Counted from the stretch's first letter, positions 1 through 9,465 are shown. The stretch is 64,000 nt of DNA from Caryophanales bacterium UBA1188 (GCA_002310135.1 DBYK01000003.1:248001-312000); one strand, 5' to 3'. The notes: generated by a model not told the origin, from the letters alone. Numbers and translations are program-made.

Positions 1-1598
1 TTCTTACATCTATCTGAAATAAATGCTTTGCCTTCATACTTAACATTCTTAAGAAGTGCACAAGGACGACTAGCAATTATTAGTGATACTTCATCTTTAG
101 ATGTTTCTTCTTTAACTACTTTTTCTAATTCATGAACATCAAAAGAATCTACAGTTCTAATTGACTCAATTCCTATTGATTTTCCTAATGCGACTAAATT
201 TAGTTGTTTAGTTTTTTCTCCTCTAATAGTATAACCAGTAGTAGGATTGTCTTGATGTCCAGTCATACCGGTAATTGAATTATCAAGAATAATAACGGTA
301 TTAGAACCCTTATTATAAACTGCATCAATAAGACCAGTTATTCCAGAATGAACGAATGTTGAATCACCAATCACAGATACTAGCTTTTTATTGAATTCAC
401 TTCCCCTTGCCTTACTCATTCCGTGTTGAGCACTAATAGATGCGCCCATACAGATTGTTGTATCAACGCTCTCAAGTGGCGATGTAGCTCCAAGAGTATA
501 GCAGCCAATATCTCCAGATACAGTTAAACCTAATTTCTTTAAAACAAAGAACACTCCTCTATGAGGGCATCCTGGGCACATCACAGGAGGCCTAATAGGA
601 ATAGACTCATCTAATTTAATAAATTCATAATAATCTTCATTTAAAACCGCTTTTTTAATCATTCTTGAATTGTATTCACCGAGTAAAGTAAATGCTTCTT
701 TTCCTATACAATCAATTGAATTGGCTTTTAGGTGTTCCTCAATAAACGGATCTAATTCTTCAATTACAAATAGTTTATCTAATCCTTTACTAAATTCTTT
801 TATAGATTCAACAGGAAGAGGATAACTCATACCAACTTTAAAATAGTTTACATTATCACCTAATGCTTCATATGCATAAAGATGTGATATACCAGTTGTC
901 ACAACACCTATTTTCTTCTTATTATCGATTACTTTGTTGATTTCTATTTTCTCGGCTAATTCTTTGAGTGCTAAAACTCTTTTTTCAACTATTACATGTC
1001 TTTTTATTGCCTTAGCAGGCATCATAACATTTTTATCTATATCTTTTTTATATTCTTTTAGAGGAACATCTTCCCTATCTTCTATTTCAACTAAACTTTG
1101 AGAATGTGAAACACGAGTAGATAGTCTCAAAATAACTGGAGTATCATATTCTTCACTAATCTTAAACGCAAGTTTAGTGAACTTTTTAGCTTCACTCGAA
1201 TCACTAGGTTCTAACATCACAACTTTAGATGCTTTAGCGTAGTGACGAGAATCTTGTTCATTTTGGCTTGAATGCATTCCAGGATCATCAGCAACAACAA
1301 ACACAAGCCCACCATTAACTCCAATATAACTAGATGTAAAAAGTGGATCAGCCATAACATTTAATCCCACATGTTTCATACATGCCATACTTCTTGCGCC
1401 ACTTATGCTTGCACCTATCGCAACTTCACTTGCGACTTTTTCATTAGGTGACCATTCAACATATATATCTTTATATTCATTTGCGATTGTTTCTGTAATC
1501 TCTGTCGATGGAGTCCCAGGATATGAAGCAACAACTATAACTCCAGCTTCATAAGCCCCTCTTGCGACTGCTTCATTGCCCAACATTAACTTCTTCAT
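1..1598 (-). CDS. iorA: indolepyruvate:ferredoxin oxidoreductase, alpha subunit (3' end cut by window edge)
   Basis: This TPP-dependent enzyme oxidatively decarboxylates arylpyruvates made from aromatic amino acids to acyl-CoA and reduces ferredoxin. The ORF starts at an ATG at 1598 with the family-typical N-terminus MKKLMLGNEAVARGAYEAG, followed by YPGTPSTE. A TPP-binding stretch near the C-terminus reads ILDNSITGMTGHQDNPTTG. The frame is open for 532 codons and stops at the window edge just after GKAFISDRCK, where the C-terminal ferredoxin-type 4Fe-4S clusters should begin. The usual length is about 580-620 residues, so only the cluster domain is missing. The beta subunit (iorB) would be expected further left, outside the window. 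It fits an amino-acid-fermenting lifestyle together with the Liv and Opp importers. Confidence 0.93.
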   Translation of the reverse strand, partial: MKKLMLGNEAVARGAYEAGVIVVASYPGTPSTEITETIANEYKDIYVEWSPNEKVASEVAIGASISGARSMACMKHVGLNVMADPLFTSSYIGVNGGLVFVVADDPGMHSSQNEQDSRHYAKASKVVMLEPSDSSEAKKFTKLAFKISEEYDTPVILRLSTRVSHSQSLVEIEDREDVPLKEYKKDIDKNVMMPAKAIKRHVIVEKRVLALKELAEKIEINKVIDNKKKIGVVTTGISHLYAYEALGDNVNYFKVGMSYPLPVESIKEFSKGLDKLFVIEELDPFIEEHLKANSIDCIGKEAFTLLGEYNSRMIKKAVLNEDYYEFIKLDESIPIRPPVMCPGCPHRGVFFVLKKLGLTVSGDIGCYTLGATSPLESVDTTICMGASISAQHGMSKARGSEFNKKLVSVIGDSTFVHSGITGLIDAVYNKGSNTVIILDNSITGMTGHQDNPTTGYTIRGEKTKQLNLVALGKSIGIESIRTVDSFDVHELEKVVKEETSKDEVSLIIASRPCALLKNVKYEGKAFISDRCK

Positions 1599-1673
1599 AT
1601 GAATACCTCTTCTTAAAAATCATTAGATTTATCATACAACACTTTATAATAAAAATAAATATATTTAATAAAA

Positions 1674-1695
1674 AAGGCTCAAAGATTTGAGCCTA
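1674..1695 (-). terminator. terminator of the P-type ATPase gene
   Basis: An inverted repeat GGCTCAAA/TTTGAGCC overlaps the stop codon of the ATPase gene. On the minus strand it is followed by a T-rich run, as in an intrinsic terminator. Confidence 0.75.
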
Positions 1696-4410
1696 ATTAT
1701 TTACTTGTCTTTTCCTTCTTATAAATTTACCTAATTCAAAGATTGGAATAATTAAGAAGCCAAGTCCAATTGAAATTAATAATTCAGAAATTTGGAATTG
1801 ACCTGGTTCAATCTTGAATACACTTTGTAAGCCAGGAATATAAATTGCGCCTAAAGTGAATAAAGTAGTAATTAAGAATGCCCCAACGATCCACCAGTTC
1901 ATATTCTTAAACATATCTTTTGTGAATATAGAACCTTGTCTACTTCTCATATTGATTGCACACATCATTTCTGCGAAATTCACAGTTAGAAATGCCATAG
2001 CCATAGCATTAGCGCATAATTCTCCAGAGAATAATCCGTTCAAACTACCTTTTTCAAGATAATATCCTATTAGATATGATGAAATCTCAACAATAGCTAG
2101 GAATATTCCTTGCCATACCATATCAAAACCAGCACCATGAGAAAAGATTCCATCAGTAGTTGGTCTTGGTTTTCTCTTCATCAAATCTCCTTCAGCTTTT
2201 TCCATTCCAAGAGCGAGTCCAGGAAGAGAATCTGTGACCATATTAATCCATAATAAGTGAACAGGAAGTAATATTGTGAAGTGCATTAAGGATGCAATAA
2301 ACATAATTATTACTTCACTCATATTAGTTGATAATTGGAATTGAAGAACTTTTAAGACATTATCATAAATCTTTCTTCCTTCTTCAACTGCATTAACGAT
2401 AGTTGCGAAGTTATCATCAGCAAGTACCATATCTGCAGCGCCTTTAGTGACATCAGTTCCAGTAATTCCCATACCGATTCCAATATCAGATGCTTTAATG
2501 GATGGTGCATCATTAACGCCATCACCAGTCATGGCTGTAACCATTCCTCTTGCTTTCCATGCCTTAACTATTCTTGTCTTATGTTCAGGTTGAACTCTTG
2601 CATAAACTGAATATTTTAATACTTCATCGATCAATTCTTCATCAGAAAAATTATCTAATTCAGCACCTAAGATTGCTTCAGAATCGTCTTTAATAATTTT
2701 TAAATCTTTCGCAATCGCAACTGCGGTATCTTTATGATCGCCAGTTATCATAATAGGTCTGATTCCTGCGATTCTACACTCCTCAATTGCATCATATACT
2801 TCTTCTCTACAAGGATCAATCATACCTAAGATTCCAATAAAGATTAAATCTTTTTCAAGATAATCACTTTCATTAGATTCTGGTTTTTCTTTATAAGTTC
2901 TAAATGCACCAGATAACACTCTTAAAGCTCTAGATGCGAATTCTTTATTCTTAGTTAATATCTCTTCTTTTTTAGAATCAGTTAATTCTACAATATTACC
3001 TTTTCCATCTATATAATATTTTGAATGATTTAATACTTCATCTACTGCGCCTTTTGTATATTGAATATATCCATCACTTGACTTATGAACTGTGGACATC
3101 ATCTTTCTCATAGAATCGAATGGAGCTTCACCTACTCTTGGTTCGCTCTCTTCTAGTTCATATTTTGGATAATTATTCTTATATGCATAATTAACTAATG
3201 CAGCTTCAGTTGGTTCACCTTTTGATTCACTATCACCTTTTTTGATATTAGCATCATTACAAAGAGCCATAGCCTTTATAAGAAGAATCTTATTTTCAGT
3301 GAATTCATCAACTACTGTCATCTTATTTTGAGTTAGAGTACCAGTTTTATCTGAACAAATAATTTGTGTACAACCTAGAGTTTCAACAGCATTTAATTTC
3401 CTAATTAATGCTTGTCTTTTGCTCATTGATGTAACACCAATTGATAAAATGATTGTGACAACAGCAGGAAGTCCTTCAGGAATTGCAGCAACTGCTAAAG
3501 CTATTGCGGCAACAAATGTATCTATAGATGCATTCGCAAGCATCTCAAATGAGAATGCTTCATCAGTTAATACTAAATCTTCAACGATACCTACAACAAA
3601 TACTACAGCACAAATAATTAATACTAGTTTAGTTAAGAATTTCGATAATTCGCCCATCTTCTTTTGAAGTGGAGTGAGTTCTTTTTCAGTATCTGAAAGG
3701 GCAGTAGCAATCTTGCCCATTTCAGTATCCATTCCAGTTTTAACAACTACTGCTCTACCTCTACCATATACTATAGTTGAACCGCTATATAACATATTAG
3801 TCCTATCACCCAGTGGTATTTCTCTTTTAGTTTCTTTTAAGTATAAGCAATCTATCATTTTAGATACTGGAACAGATTCACCAGTTAATTGTGCTTCTTC
3901 TACTTTTAAACTGTGAGCTTCAATGATTCTTGAATCCGCAGGAACTTGGTCACCTGCCTCAAGAATGATAACATCACCAACAACTAATTCCTCGCTTTTA
4001 ACAATTACAATTTCACCATCTCTTAAGACTTTAGAAGTTGATGCGGTCATCTCCATTAAAGCATCCATCGCAGCTTCACTTTTAGCTTCTTGAATTAAGC
4101 TCATCACAGTATTAATTACTACAACTGCGAGAATAACTATTACATCAGCAAAATCAGAAAATTTAAATGACCCTCCACTTTGAAGCACAGTAACAATTAC
4201 TTGAACTAAAGCCGCAATAAGAAGCATTATAATCATCGGATCACTAATAGATGATAAAAATTTCTTAAATAATGTTTCTTTTTTTGCTTCATCCAGTTTG
4301 TTTTTGCCGTTTTCTTCTAACCTTTTACTTGCTTCTATACTTGTTAGGCCAGAAGGGCTAGACTTGACTTCATTAAAGACTTCTTGAATTTCATTTTGAT
4401 AATAATTCAT
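1693..4410 (-). CDS. P-type cation-transporting ATPase (Ca2+-type family; likely Mn2+ export)
   Basis: The 905-residue protein is a P2-type ATPase. Visible motifs are the actuator TGES (176-179), PEGLP in M4 (311-315), the phosphorylation site DKTGT (354-358) and the hinge TGDGVNDAP, with N- and C-terminal membrane-helix groups. PEGLP is typical of the Ca2+/Mn2+ (SERCA/PMCA-like) branch. The 5' leader holds a yybP-ykoY-type riboswitch with a terminator, the class that senses Mn2+ and often precedes cation P-type ATPases such as YoaB. From that context I infer Mn2+ efflux; Ca2+ transport remains possible. The ATG has a good Shine-Dalgarno (AGGAGG). The gene ends in TAG inside its terminator hairpin. 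Confidence 0.93.
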   Translation of the reverse strand: MNYYQNEIQEVFNEVKSSPSGLTSIEASKRLEENGKNKLDEAKKETLFKKFLSSISDPMIIMLLIAALVQVIVTVLQSGGSFKFSDFADVIVILAVVVINTVMSLIQEAKSEAAMDALMEMTASTSKVLRDGEIVIVKSEELVVGDVIILEAGDQVPADSRIIEAHSLKVEEAQLTGESVPVSKMIDCLYLKETKREIPLGDRTNMLYSGSTIVYGRGRAVVVKTGMDTEMGKIATALSDTEKELTPLQKKMGELSKFLTKLVLIICAVVFVVGIVEDLVLTDEAFSFEMLANASIDTFVAAIALAVAAIPEGLPAVVTIILSIGVTSMSKRQALIRKLNAVETLGCTQIICSDKTGTLTQNKMTVVDEFTENKILLIKAMALCNDANIKKGDSESKGEPTEAALVNYAYKNNYPKYELEESEPRVGEAPFDSMRKMMSTVHKSSDGYIQYTKGAVDEVLNHSKYYIDGKGNIVELTDSKKEEILTKNKEFASRALRVLSGAFRTYKEKPESNESDYLEKDLIFIGILGMIDPCREEVYDAIEECRIAGIRPIMITGDHKDTAVAIAKDLKIIKDDSEAILGAELDNFSDEELIDEVLKYSVYARVQPEHKTRIVKAWKARGMVTAMTGDGVNDAPSIKASDIGIGMGITGTDVTKGAADMVLADDNFATIVNAVEEGRKIYDNVLKVLQFQLSTNMSEVIIMFIASLMHFTILLPVHLLWINMVTDSLPGLALGMEKAEGDLMKRKPRPTTDGIFSHGAGFDMVWQGIFLAIVEISSYLIGYYLEKGSLNGLFSGELCANAMAMAFLTVNFAEMMCAINMRSRQGSIFTKDMFKNMNWWIVGAFLITTLFTLGAIYIPGLQSVFKIEPGQFQISELLISIGLGFLIIPIFELGKFIRRKRQVNN

Positions 4411-4420
4411 GAGACCTCCT

Positions 4421-4458
4421 AAAAAAATAACTCGTATCTAACAATTGTTATACACGAG
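4421..4458 (-). terminator. riboswitch expression-platform terminator
   Basis: On the minus strand a stem CTCGTGTAT/ATACGAG (plus-strand arms at 4431-4437 and 4450-4458) is followed by TTATTTTTTT and then immediately by the AGGAGG of the ATPase gene. This looks like the conditional terminator of the upstream riboswitch. A second hairpin, ATGTATA/TATACAT, lies between it and the aptamer and may take part in switching. Confidence 0.7.
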
Positions 4459-4498
4459 CATTTTAAAAATTATAGACCATGTATAGCAAAAGTTATAC

Positions 4499-4580
4499 AT
4501 GAGTCTCACTATTTAAAGCAAACCAGAATAATTTCGGGATTGTTGATTTGCTACACATTTTGTGCAAGTTACTCCCTCAT
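4499..4580 (-). promoter_or_regulatory. yybP-ykoY family (Mn2+-sensing) riboswitch aptamer
   Basis: The minus strand shows the layout of this class: closing stem ATGAG/CTCAT, the conserved GGGAGTA after the first strand, a short hairpin GCACA/TGTGT, a second arm GCAAA/TTTGC carrying a TCA internal loop and CTGG on the other side, and a final TTTAAATAGTGAGAC resembling the TTTAGCAAGAC of the Lactococcus lactis yybP-ykoY RNA. It lies directly upstream of a terminator and a P-type ATPase gene, a classic gene context for this riboswitch. It was recognised by eye, without a covariance-model score. Confidence 0.8.
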
Positions 4581-4592
4581 GAGATTGATTTA

Positions 4593-4622
4593 ATAATATC
4601 ATATTGTTATTATTAAAGTCAA
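4593..4622 (-). promoter_or_regulatory. promoter of the riboswitch-ATPase transcript
   Basis: The minus strand carries TTGACT, an 18-base spacer and TATTAT. Transcription would start a few bases before the riboswitch aptamer. Confidence 0.6.
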
Positions 4623-4629
4623 TTTAAAA

Positions 4630-5442
4630 TTATAGTTTAAGAATATTATCTACAGTATTTTTAAGATATTCTTCTTTATAATCTTCTATTTCTCCTCTAT
4701 CAGATAATGAAGATATTTCCATATCAATTGGAATTTTAGATAAAAGAGAGATATTGTTGTCTTCACAAATCTTTTCTACTTTTGAATCACCGAAGATCTT
4801 GTAATCTTTATTGTTATCACTGCAGTGAAAATATGACATATTCTCAACAACACCTAAAACTTTAATATTCATCATATTAGCCATTTTAACTGCTTTACTA
4901 ACTATCATTGATACAAGTTCTTGAGGTGATGATACAATTACTATTCCATCCACTGGAATAGATTGAAATATTGTGAGCGGAACATCTCCAGTACCTGGAG
5001 GCATATCTAAGAGTAGATAATCAACTCTATCCCATATAACATCAGTATAGAACTGTTGAACAGTACCCGCAATTATTGGGCCTCTCCATATAACTGGATC
5101 AGTTTCATTTTCTAATAATAAATTAGTAGATATCACTTTTATTCCATTCTTAGTTAAAACAGGATTAATTCCTATTTCACTACCACTTGCTTTATCTTTT
5201 AGGCCAAACATTTTAGGTATAGATGGGCCAGTAATATCAGCATCTAAGATTCCGACATTAAATCCAAGCTTTGATAATTCAACCGCAAGTAGTGAAGTTA
5301 CTAATGATTTTCCTACTCCACCTTTGCCACTTACAACACCTATAATTTTACCTATATTTGAATACTCATTTGTATTAATTCTAAAATCTCTTTTTTCACA
5401 AGTGTTATCACTACAACTTGAACAATTTCCATCACAACCCAT
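4630..5442 (-). CDS. mrp: Mrp/NBP35-type P-loop ATPase, Fe-S cluster carrier
   Basis: The 270-residue protein has the deviant Walker A GKGGVGKSLV of the MinD/Mrp family, the switch motif DMPPGTGD and the conserved SPQELVSMIV segment. The family binds and transfers Fe-S clusters. The N-terminus carries a Cys-rich stretch MGCDGNCSSCSDNTCEKRDF that may be an additional metal or cluster site. The CPxC-type motif usual in the C-terminal third is not obvious; the nearest is a single Cys in YFHCSD. The ATG has a good AGGAGG. The protein is likely cytosolic and works with the SUF machinery at 34-38 kb. It is convergent with no gene and ends just upstream of the ATPase promoter. Confidence 0.9.
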   Translation of the reverse strand: MGCDGNCSSCSDNTCEKRDFRINTNEYSNIGKIIGVVSGKGGVGKSLVTSLLAVELSKLGFNVGILDADITGPSIPKMFGLKDKASGSEIGINPVLTKNGIKVISTNLLLENETDPVIWRGPIIAGTVQQFYTDVIWDRVDYLLLDMPPGTGDVPLTIFQSIPVDGIVIVSSPQELVSMIVSKAVKMANMMNIKVLGVVENMSYFHCSDNNKDYKIFGDSKVEKICEDNNISLLSKIPIDMEISSLSDRGEIEDYKEEYLKNTVDNILKL

Positions 5443-5491
5443 AATAATCCTCCTATGAATTCATATCTAATATTATAACACCTATAAACTC

Positions 5492-6016
5492 TTAATTGAA
5501 AATATATTCATTAATCTCAGCGTTTTTAGGGTATGGTATTTGAAGAAAAGATGAGATTACTACTCCATGAGTGACGATAATAACTTCAACATAATTCTTA
5601 TATTTTTCTAAAACATTATTAACCCTATTTACAATACTTTCTCTTGATTCATAGTTGTATTTAGAGTTTGGATTCTCTCCATTATTTTCAAAATATAATT
5701 TTAGCCTTTCATATGTTTCTTCATCACTTAATGATTCATAATTTATATCAGCTAACCATTCATGCAGGAGAGTCTCAACGACTAAATCAATTCCTAATTC
5801 TTTTGATAATATAGCTGATGAATGAAGAGCCCTTCCAAATGGAGATGTTACAATTATTTTAGCTTTCTTTAATCTTTCATCTTTAGAAGTTTCTTCAATC
5901 TCTTCTATACCTTTTTTAGATAATGTAAGCATATTGCTCCCAATGCCTTTATAAAATTTAGTATTTAATTCTTTAGTATCATTTTCGCCATGACGAATAA
6001 AATAAAATTTAGTCAT
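5492..6016 (-). CDS. histidine phosphatase family protein (phosphoglycerate mutase-like)
   Basis: The 174-residue protein starts FIRHGEND, the RHGE signature with the phospho-accepting His. Near the C-terminus VTHGVVI supplies the second catalytic His, and SPFGRALHSSAIL fits the substrate-pocket Arg region. At about 175 residues it is smaller than glycolytic phosphoglycerate mutase and fits broad-specificity or sugar/nucleoside phosphatases of the GpmB/CobC type. The substrate cannot be read from the sequence. It lies between ribokinase and mrp, with a hairpin separating it from ribokinase. Confidence 0.85.
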   Translation of the reverse strand: MTKFYFIRHGENDTKELNTKFYKGIGSNMLTLSKKGIEEIEETSKDERLKKAKIIVTSPFGRALHSSAILSKELGIDLVVETLLHEWLADINYESLSDEETYERLKLYFENNGENPNSKYNYESRESIVNRVNNVLEKYKNYVEVIIVTHGVVISSFLQIPYPKNAEINEYIFN

Positions 6017-6070
6017 TCATATTTCCTCTCTTTATTAACTATAAATAGTATAACCTAAACTGATGAAATA

Positions 6071-6102
6071 AAAAAGAAATAATCAAAAGATTATTTCTTT
6101 AA
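6071..6102 (-). terminator. terminator after ribokinase
   Basis: A near-perfect hairpin AAAGAAATAATC/GATTATTTCTTT with a four-base loop lies in the gap after the ribokinase gene. Its AT arms also supply a U-tract on the minus strand. Confidence 0.65.
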
Positions 6103-6122
6103 TTGCTTAAATAATATAAATA

Positions 6123-7031
6123 TTAATTGTCATCTACTTCTTCTAGGTATGGAGTAGATATTTGAGCTCCCTTCCTTGAGACTGTGACGCTAGATGCGAA
6201 TGATGCGAAGCGCATAGAATCATGAAGATTTTTTCCATTTAGAATTGAGACTGCGATAGCGGATACATAACTATCTCCTGCGGCTGTAGTATCAACTGCC
6301 TTAAATCTCCTTGTGAAGGCACTCATCTTAATAGTATTTACACCATCAAGACCATATGATCCTCTTTTTCCTAATGTGATAATTGGAATCTTTACTCCAA
6401 GGTCTTTTAAACTATAAAGACAAGTTATGATATCTGATTCTTTAAGTGGCTTTATTCCAGTATAAAATTCAGCCTCTACTTCATTTGGGATGAAATAATC
6501 AATTTTACTGAACACATCACTATTAATCTTCTTTTGAGGTGCTGGATTAAGAATAGTTGTAAGGCCTAGTGATTTAGCTTTAACTAAAGCATATTCAACG
6601 ACATCGCTATTGCATTCAAGTTGAGCAATTAAAATATCACCTTTTTTTGCGAGTTTTAGTGCTTTATCAACTTGTTCTTTAGTGATAAACTGATTTGCTC
6701 CTGAATCAACTATTATCTTATTCCCACCATCAGGGTTAACAAGAATTACTGCGATTCCGCTTGGAACATCGTCAATTTTTCTTACAAAATCACACTTGAC
6801 ATTGTATTCAAGAAGCGATTGTTCTAGTTCTTCGCTAAATTCATTACCAAGACAGCCAATAAAATATGTTTCAACACCCAATTTACTCGCAGAAACTGCT
6901 TGATTGGCTCCTTTTCCACCAGGACTTGCGATAAAGTTACTACCATAAACAGTCTCGCTTATTTTAGGGTATTTTTCGACATGAATTGATAAATCTAAGT
7001 TAATACTACCTATTACAAAAATTTTGCCCAT
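6123..7031 (-). CDS. rbsK: ribokinase (PfkB family)
   Basis: The 302-residue protein is a full-length PfkB-family sugar kinase. It has the ribokinase N-terminal pattern GSINLDLSIHVEKYP, the GGKGANQAV motif, and the C-terminal anion-hole motif DTTAAGDSY with the catalytic Asp; the usual sequence is DTTGAGD, so one Gly is Ala here. Ribokinase phosphorylates ribose to ribose-5-phosphate, which could feed the transketolase at 32-34 kb. No ribose transporter is adjacent. The start is backed by a GGGGG-rich Shine-Dalgarno. It is a monocistronic unit with its own promoter and terminator. Confidence 0.9.
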   Translation of the reverse strand: MGKIFVIGSINLDLSIHVEKYPKISETVYGSNFIASPGGKGANQAVSASKLGVETYFIGCLGNEFSEELEQSLLEYNVKCDFVRKIDDVPSGIAVILVNPDGGNKIIVDSGANQFITKEQVDKALKLAKKGDILIAQLECNSDVVEYALVKAKSLGLTTILNPAPQKKINSDVFSKIDYFIPNEVEAEFYTGIKPLKESDIITCLYSLKDLGVKIPIITLGKRGSYGLDGVNTIKMSAFTRRFKAVDTTAAGDSYVSAIAVSILNGKNLHDSMRFASFASSVTVSRKGAQISTPYLEEVDDN

Positions 7032-7063
7032 GTTGATACCCCCTTTTTGCTTTATATAATTAT

Positions 7064-7092
7064 ATTATAGATAAATTATTTTTATAAAACAA
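7064..7092 (-). promoter_or_regulatory. promoter of ribokinase gene
   Basis: The minus strand carries TTGTTT, a 17-base spacer and a consensus TATAAT, about 35 bases upstream of the start codon. Confidence 0.6.
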
Positions 7093-7163
7093 TAAACATA
7101 TAAAACAAAAAATAATATTTTTTCTTATTTGAATGTAATGTGAAAAGTTTTAGATAAATAGTT

Positions 7164-7200
7164 TAAAAAAAGAAAGATGCGCTCAAGGCATCTTCCTTTA
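7164..7200 (-). terminator. terminator of the beta-helix lipoprotein gene
   Basis: A stem GGAAGATGC/GCATCTTTC with a seven-base loop overlaps the stop codon and is followed on the minus strand by a run of T. Confidence 0.75.
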
Positions 7201-9276
7201 TTTGATATAAACTCCATTTGAATCTAGTAGAGCACTAGATGAGCTACTAGTATTAAATGTAACACTATTTGAACCTAAATATACTACATTTGCGTTCATA
7301 GATGCTTTAAGCTTCATTGTGATTATTGTTTCATTGTTCAATGAAACATTTAAGTAATTATCTTTTACAAGATTCATCTGTGAAGACTTTCCAATACTTG
7401 AAAAATTATTTGTATTAGTACTTTCGCTAGACATACCGCCTCTTAAAGAAATCGCAAGGACTACTCCATCTTGATATTTATATCCTCTTTCAGAATCTAT
7501 TGCTGAATTGGCATTACTATTAGATGTTACAATTACTACTCCACCATTAAATAATATGCCATCATATTGCAAATATGAATTTGAATCTATTCCATCACCT
7601 AAAGCATAAATATATAAATACCCACCATTTATAATTATTGCTTCTTCATTCTCGCTCTTTGCGTTTAGTCCATCATCTTTTGAATTTACTGAAATATCTC
7701 CATCATTAATTATTACAATATTACCTTCAATACCTTCATATGATTCTTCTACTTTGACTATTCCGCCATTTAAAGTGACTACTCCATCGCCATGTATTCC
7801 GTCATCATTTGAATGTATTTCTATTATTCCTCCATTTAAAGTGATGTTTCCAAGTGGTGTTTCTTCATTTTCAAGTTCATTATCATTATTCGCATGTATT
7901 CCATCATCATAAGAATAGATTATGATATTTCCACCTTCAATAGTTATTTCATTATCTGCCTTAATACCTTTAGCTGAATAATCATTCTTTTCAGTGTTTC
8001 CTTCATTCATTGGAAAACCCATATTTTGATTAGTTCCATAAATAGACCATGAATATCTTATGATGTTTTGGTTTTCTGTGAAAGAGATCATATCATAGCT
8101 ATCATTTAAAGACATAACTTGCGTTTTAACATAATAATTTTCTTCTTGATTGAGTTCAGTTCCTTTATTATAAATAAATACTTGCATACTTGAATAAGTG
8201 CTAACTTTTTCAACTTGATAGTAATAAAGAGTTGTTCTTCCCGTTCTAGAATTTACTGTTTCACTCTTTATATATTCAGCGTTCCTCCAAACATATTCAT
8301 CATCATTATTTAAATACTTAATAGATGCATCAAAATTATTTGAAAATAATGAAATATAGTATGATTCTTCTTGAACTACAAATGTCTCATCTGAATAAGG
8401 TGAATATTTATCGGTATAAATATTTAGATTTAGATTATTATCATTAGTAATTACCACATCATATGCTGCATCTATTCCATCAAGACGAGCGTAAATATTG
8501 ATAGTTCCACCACTTATAGTTATAGTACCTTTTTGTTTTCCTTTACTTGAGATTGAACTATTTGATGTCTTAATTCCATCGCCTTGAGTTGCGATTAAAG
8601 TTAACACGCCACTTTCTACTGTCACACTATCATTACCTTTTAGTGCGTTATCAGTACATATCACACTAAGTGTAAGATTCTTAACTTTTAGATCATCTTT
8701 AGTATGTATTCCTTTATTATTCAAAGAATTGACTGTGAGTTCTCCTTTTCCTTGAATATCTAGGTCAACTAAAGAATAAATAGCGGAATTAATAACTTCA
8801 TCATCAGTAACTAAATCTCTCATATCATATATGTAGTTAGTGGTATTTTTCTTAGCGACTAATGTGACTTTATCAGCTGAAATAATATTTATTGGGCATT
8901 CAGTATATGAGACAAGAGTGAAAGAAGTTAATTCAAGTTCAAATTCAAAGTCATCGGATACATCAATAACTATATTCCCATTAAATTCTCCACTTATAGA
9001 ATATACTGAATTCTCTTCTATTGTGCTAAATGTAATAGTGTTATCAACTATTTCATATGCATTAGTTGTCCCTTCAGAACATTCTATAATAATATTACTA
9101 TTATCTATCTCACTTAGAGTCTCTAAAGTAGTAGTTTCTATAGTGGATGGAATAGTTGAGGAAGAATTTTCATTATTATTTATAGTAGTTGTAGGATTTA
9201 AAGAAGACATACAACCTATTAAAAGAAATGATGAAATTAATAAAATAAATAAACTAATAAATTTGGATTTGTTCAT
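7198..9276 (-). CDS. Cthe_2159-like carbohydrate-binding beta-helix lipoprotein
   Basis: The 692-residue protein begins with a signal peptide and lipobox (LLIGC, Cys 22), then a Thr/Ser/Asn-rich linker. The body has repeated GGxIxIxSxDDGI units such as DDGIHANND, NDDGIHGDG and KDDGLNAKS, the pattern of the parallel-beta-helix family around Clostridium thermocellum Cthe_2159 (PF14262), which binds Ca2+ and polygalacturonate or cellulose. A central section (roughly residues 290-410) interrupts the helix. It is probably anchored to the outer face of the membrane to bind polysaccharide. The ATG follows AAGGAGG. It stands alone, with its own promoter and terminator and no glycosidase beside it. 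Confidence 0.8.
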   Translation of the reverse strand: MNKSKFISLFILLISSFLLIGCMSSLNPTTTINNNENSSSTIPSTIETTTLETLSEIDNSNIIIECSEGTTNAYEIVDNTITFSTIEENSVYSISGEFNGNIVIDVSDDFEFELELTSFTLVSYTECPINIISADKVTLVAKKNTTNYIYDMRDLVTDDEVINSAIYSLVDLDIQGKGELTVNSLNNKGIHTKDDLKVKNLTLSVICTDNALKGNDSVTVESGVLTLIATQGDGIKTSNSSISSKGKQKGTITISGGTINIYARLDGIDAAYDVVITNDNNLNLNIYTDKYSPYSDETFVVQEESYYISLFSNNFDASIKYLNNDDEYVWRNAEYIKSETVNSRTGRTTLYYYQVEKVSTYSSMQVFIYNKGTELNQEENYYVKTQVMSLNDSYDMISFTENQNIIRYSWSIYGTNQNMGFPMNEGNTEKNDYSAKGIKADNEITIEGGNIIIYSYDDGIHANNDNELENEETPLGNITLNGGIIEIHSNDDGIHGDGVVTLNGGIVKVEESYEGIEGNIVIINDGDISVNSKDDGLNAKSENEEAIIINGGYLYIYALGDGIDSNSYLQYDGILFNGGVVIVTSNSNANSAIDSERGYKYQDGVVLAISLRGGMSSESTNTNNFSSIGKSSQMNLVKDNYLNVSLNNETIITMKLKASMNANVVYLGSNSVTFNTSSSSSALLDSNGVYIK

Positions 9277-9305
9277 GATAATACCCTCCTTATTGATTTG
9301 ATTTA

Positions 9306-9334
9306 ATTGTAAAGAATTAATATTTTTATGTAAA
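9306..9334 (-). promoter_or_regulatory. promoter of beta-helix lipoprotein gene
   Basis: The minus strand has TTTACA, a 17-base spacer and TACAAT, about 30 bases before the start codon. Confidence 0.55.
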
Positions 9335-9431
9335 TAATATGAGCGATTATCTCATTTATTTTTCATTTAATCATCACAAAAAAATCAAATAAAATAAGCT
9401 TTATTAATTCATTAATAAGTTTATTTATGAA

Positions 9432-9458
9432 ACAAAAAAAGCGTAAAAATATACGCTT
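9432..9458 (-). terminator. terminator of htpG
   Basis: A stem AAGCGTA/TACGCTT is followed by TTTTTTT on the minus strand, just after the htpG stop codon. Confidence 0.75.
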
Positions 9459-9465
9459 ATTTTGC

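Noticed and set aside
8840..9301. A 153-codon plus-strand frame opposite the beta-helix lipoprotein.
   Set aside because: Low-complexity complement of the Thr/Ser/Asn-rich linker; no Shine-Dalgarno or recognisable domain.
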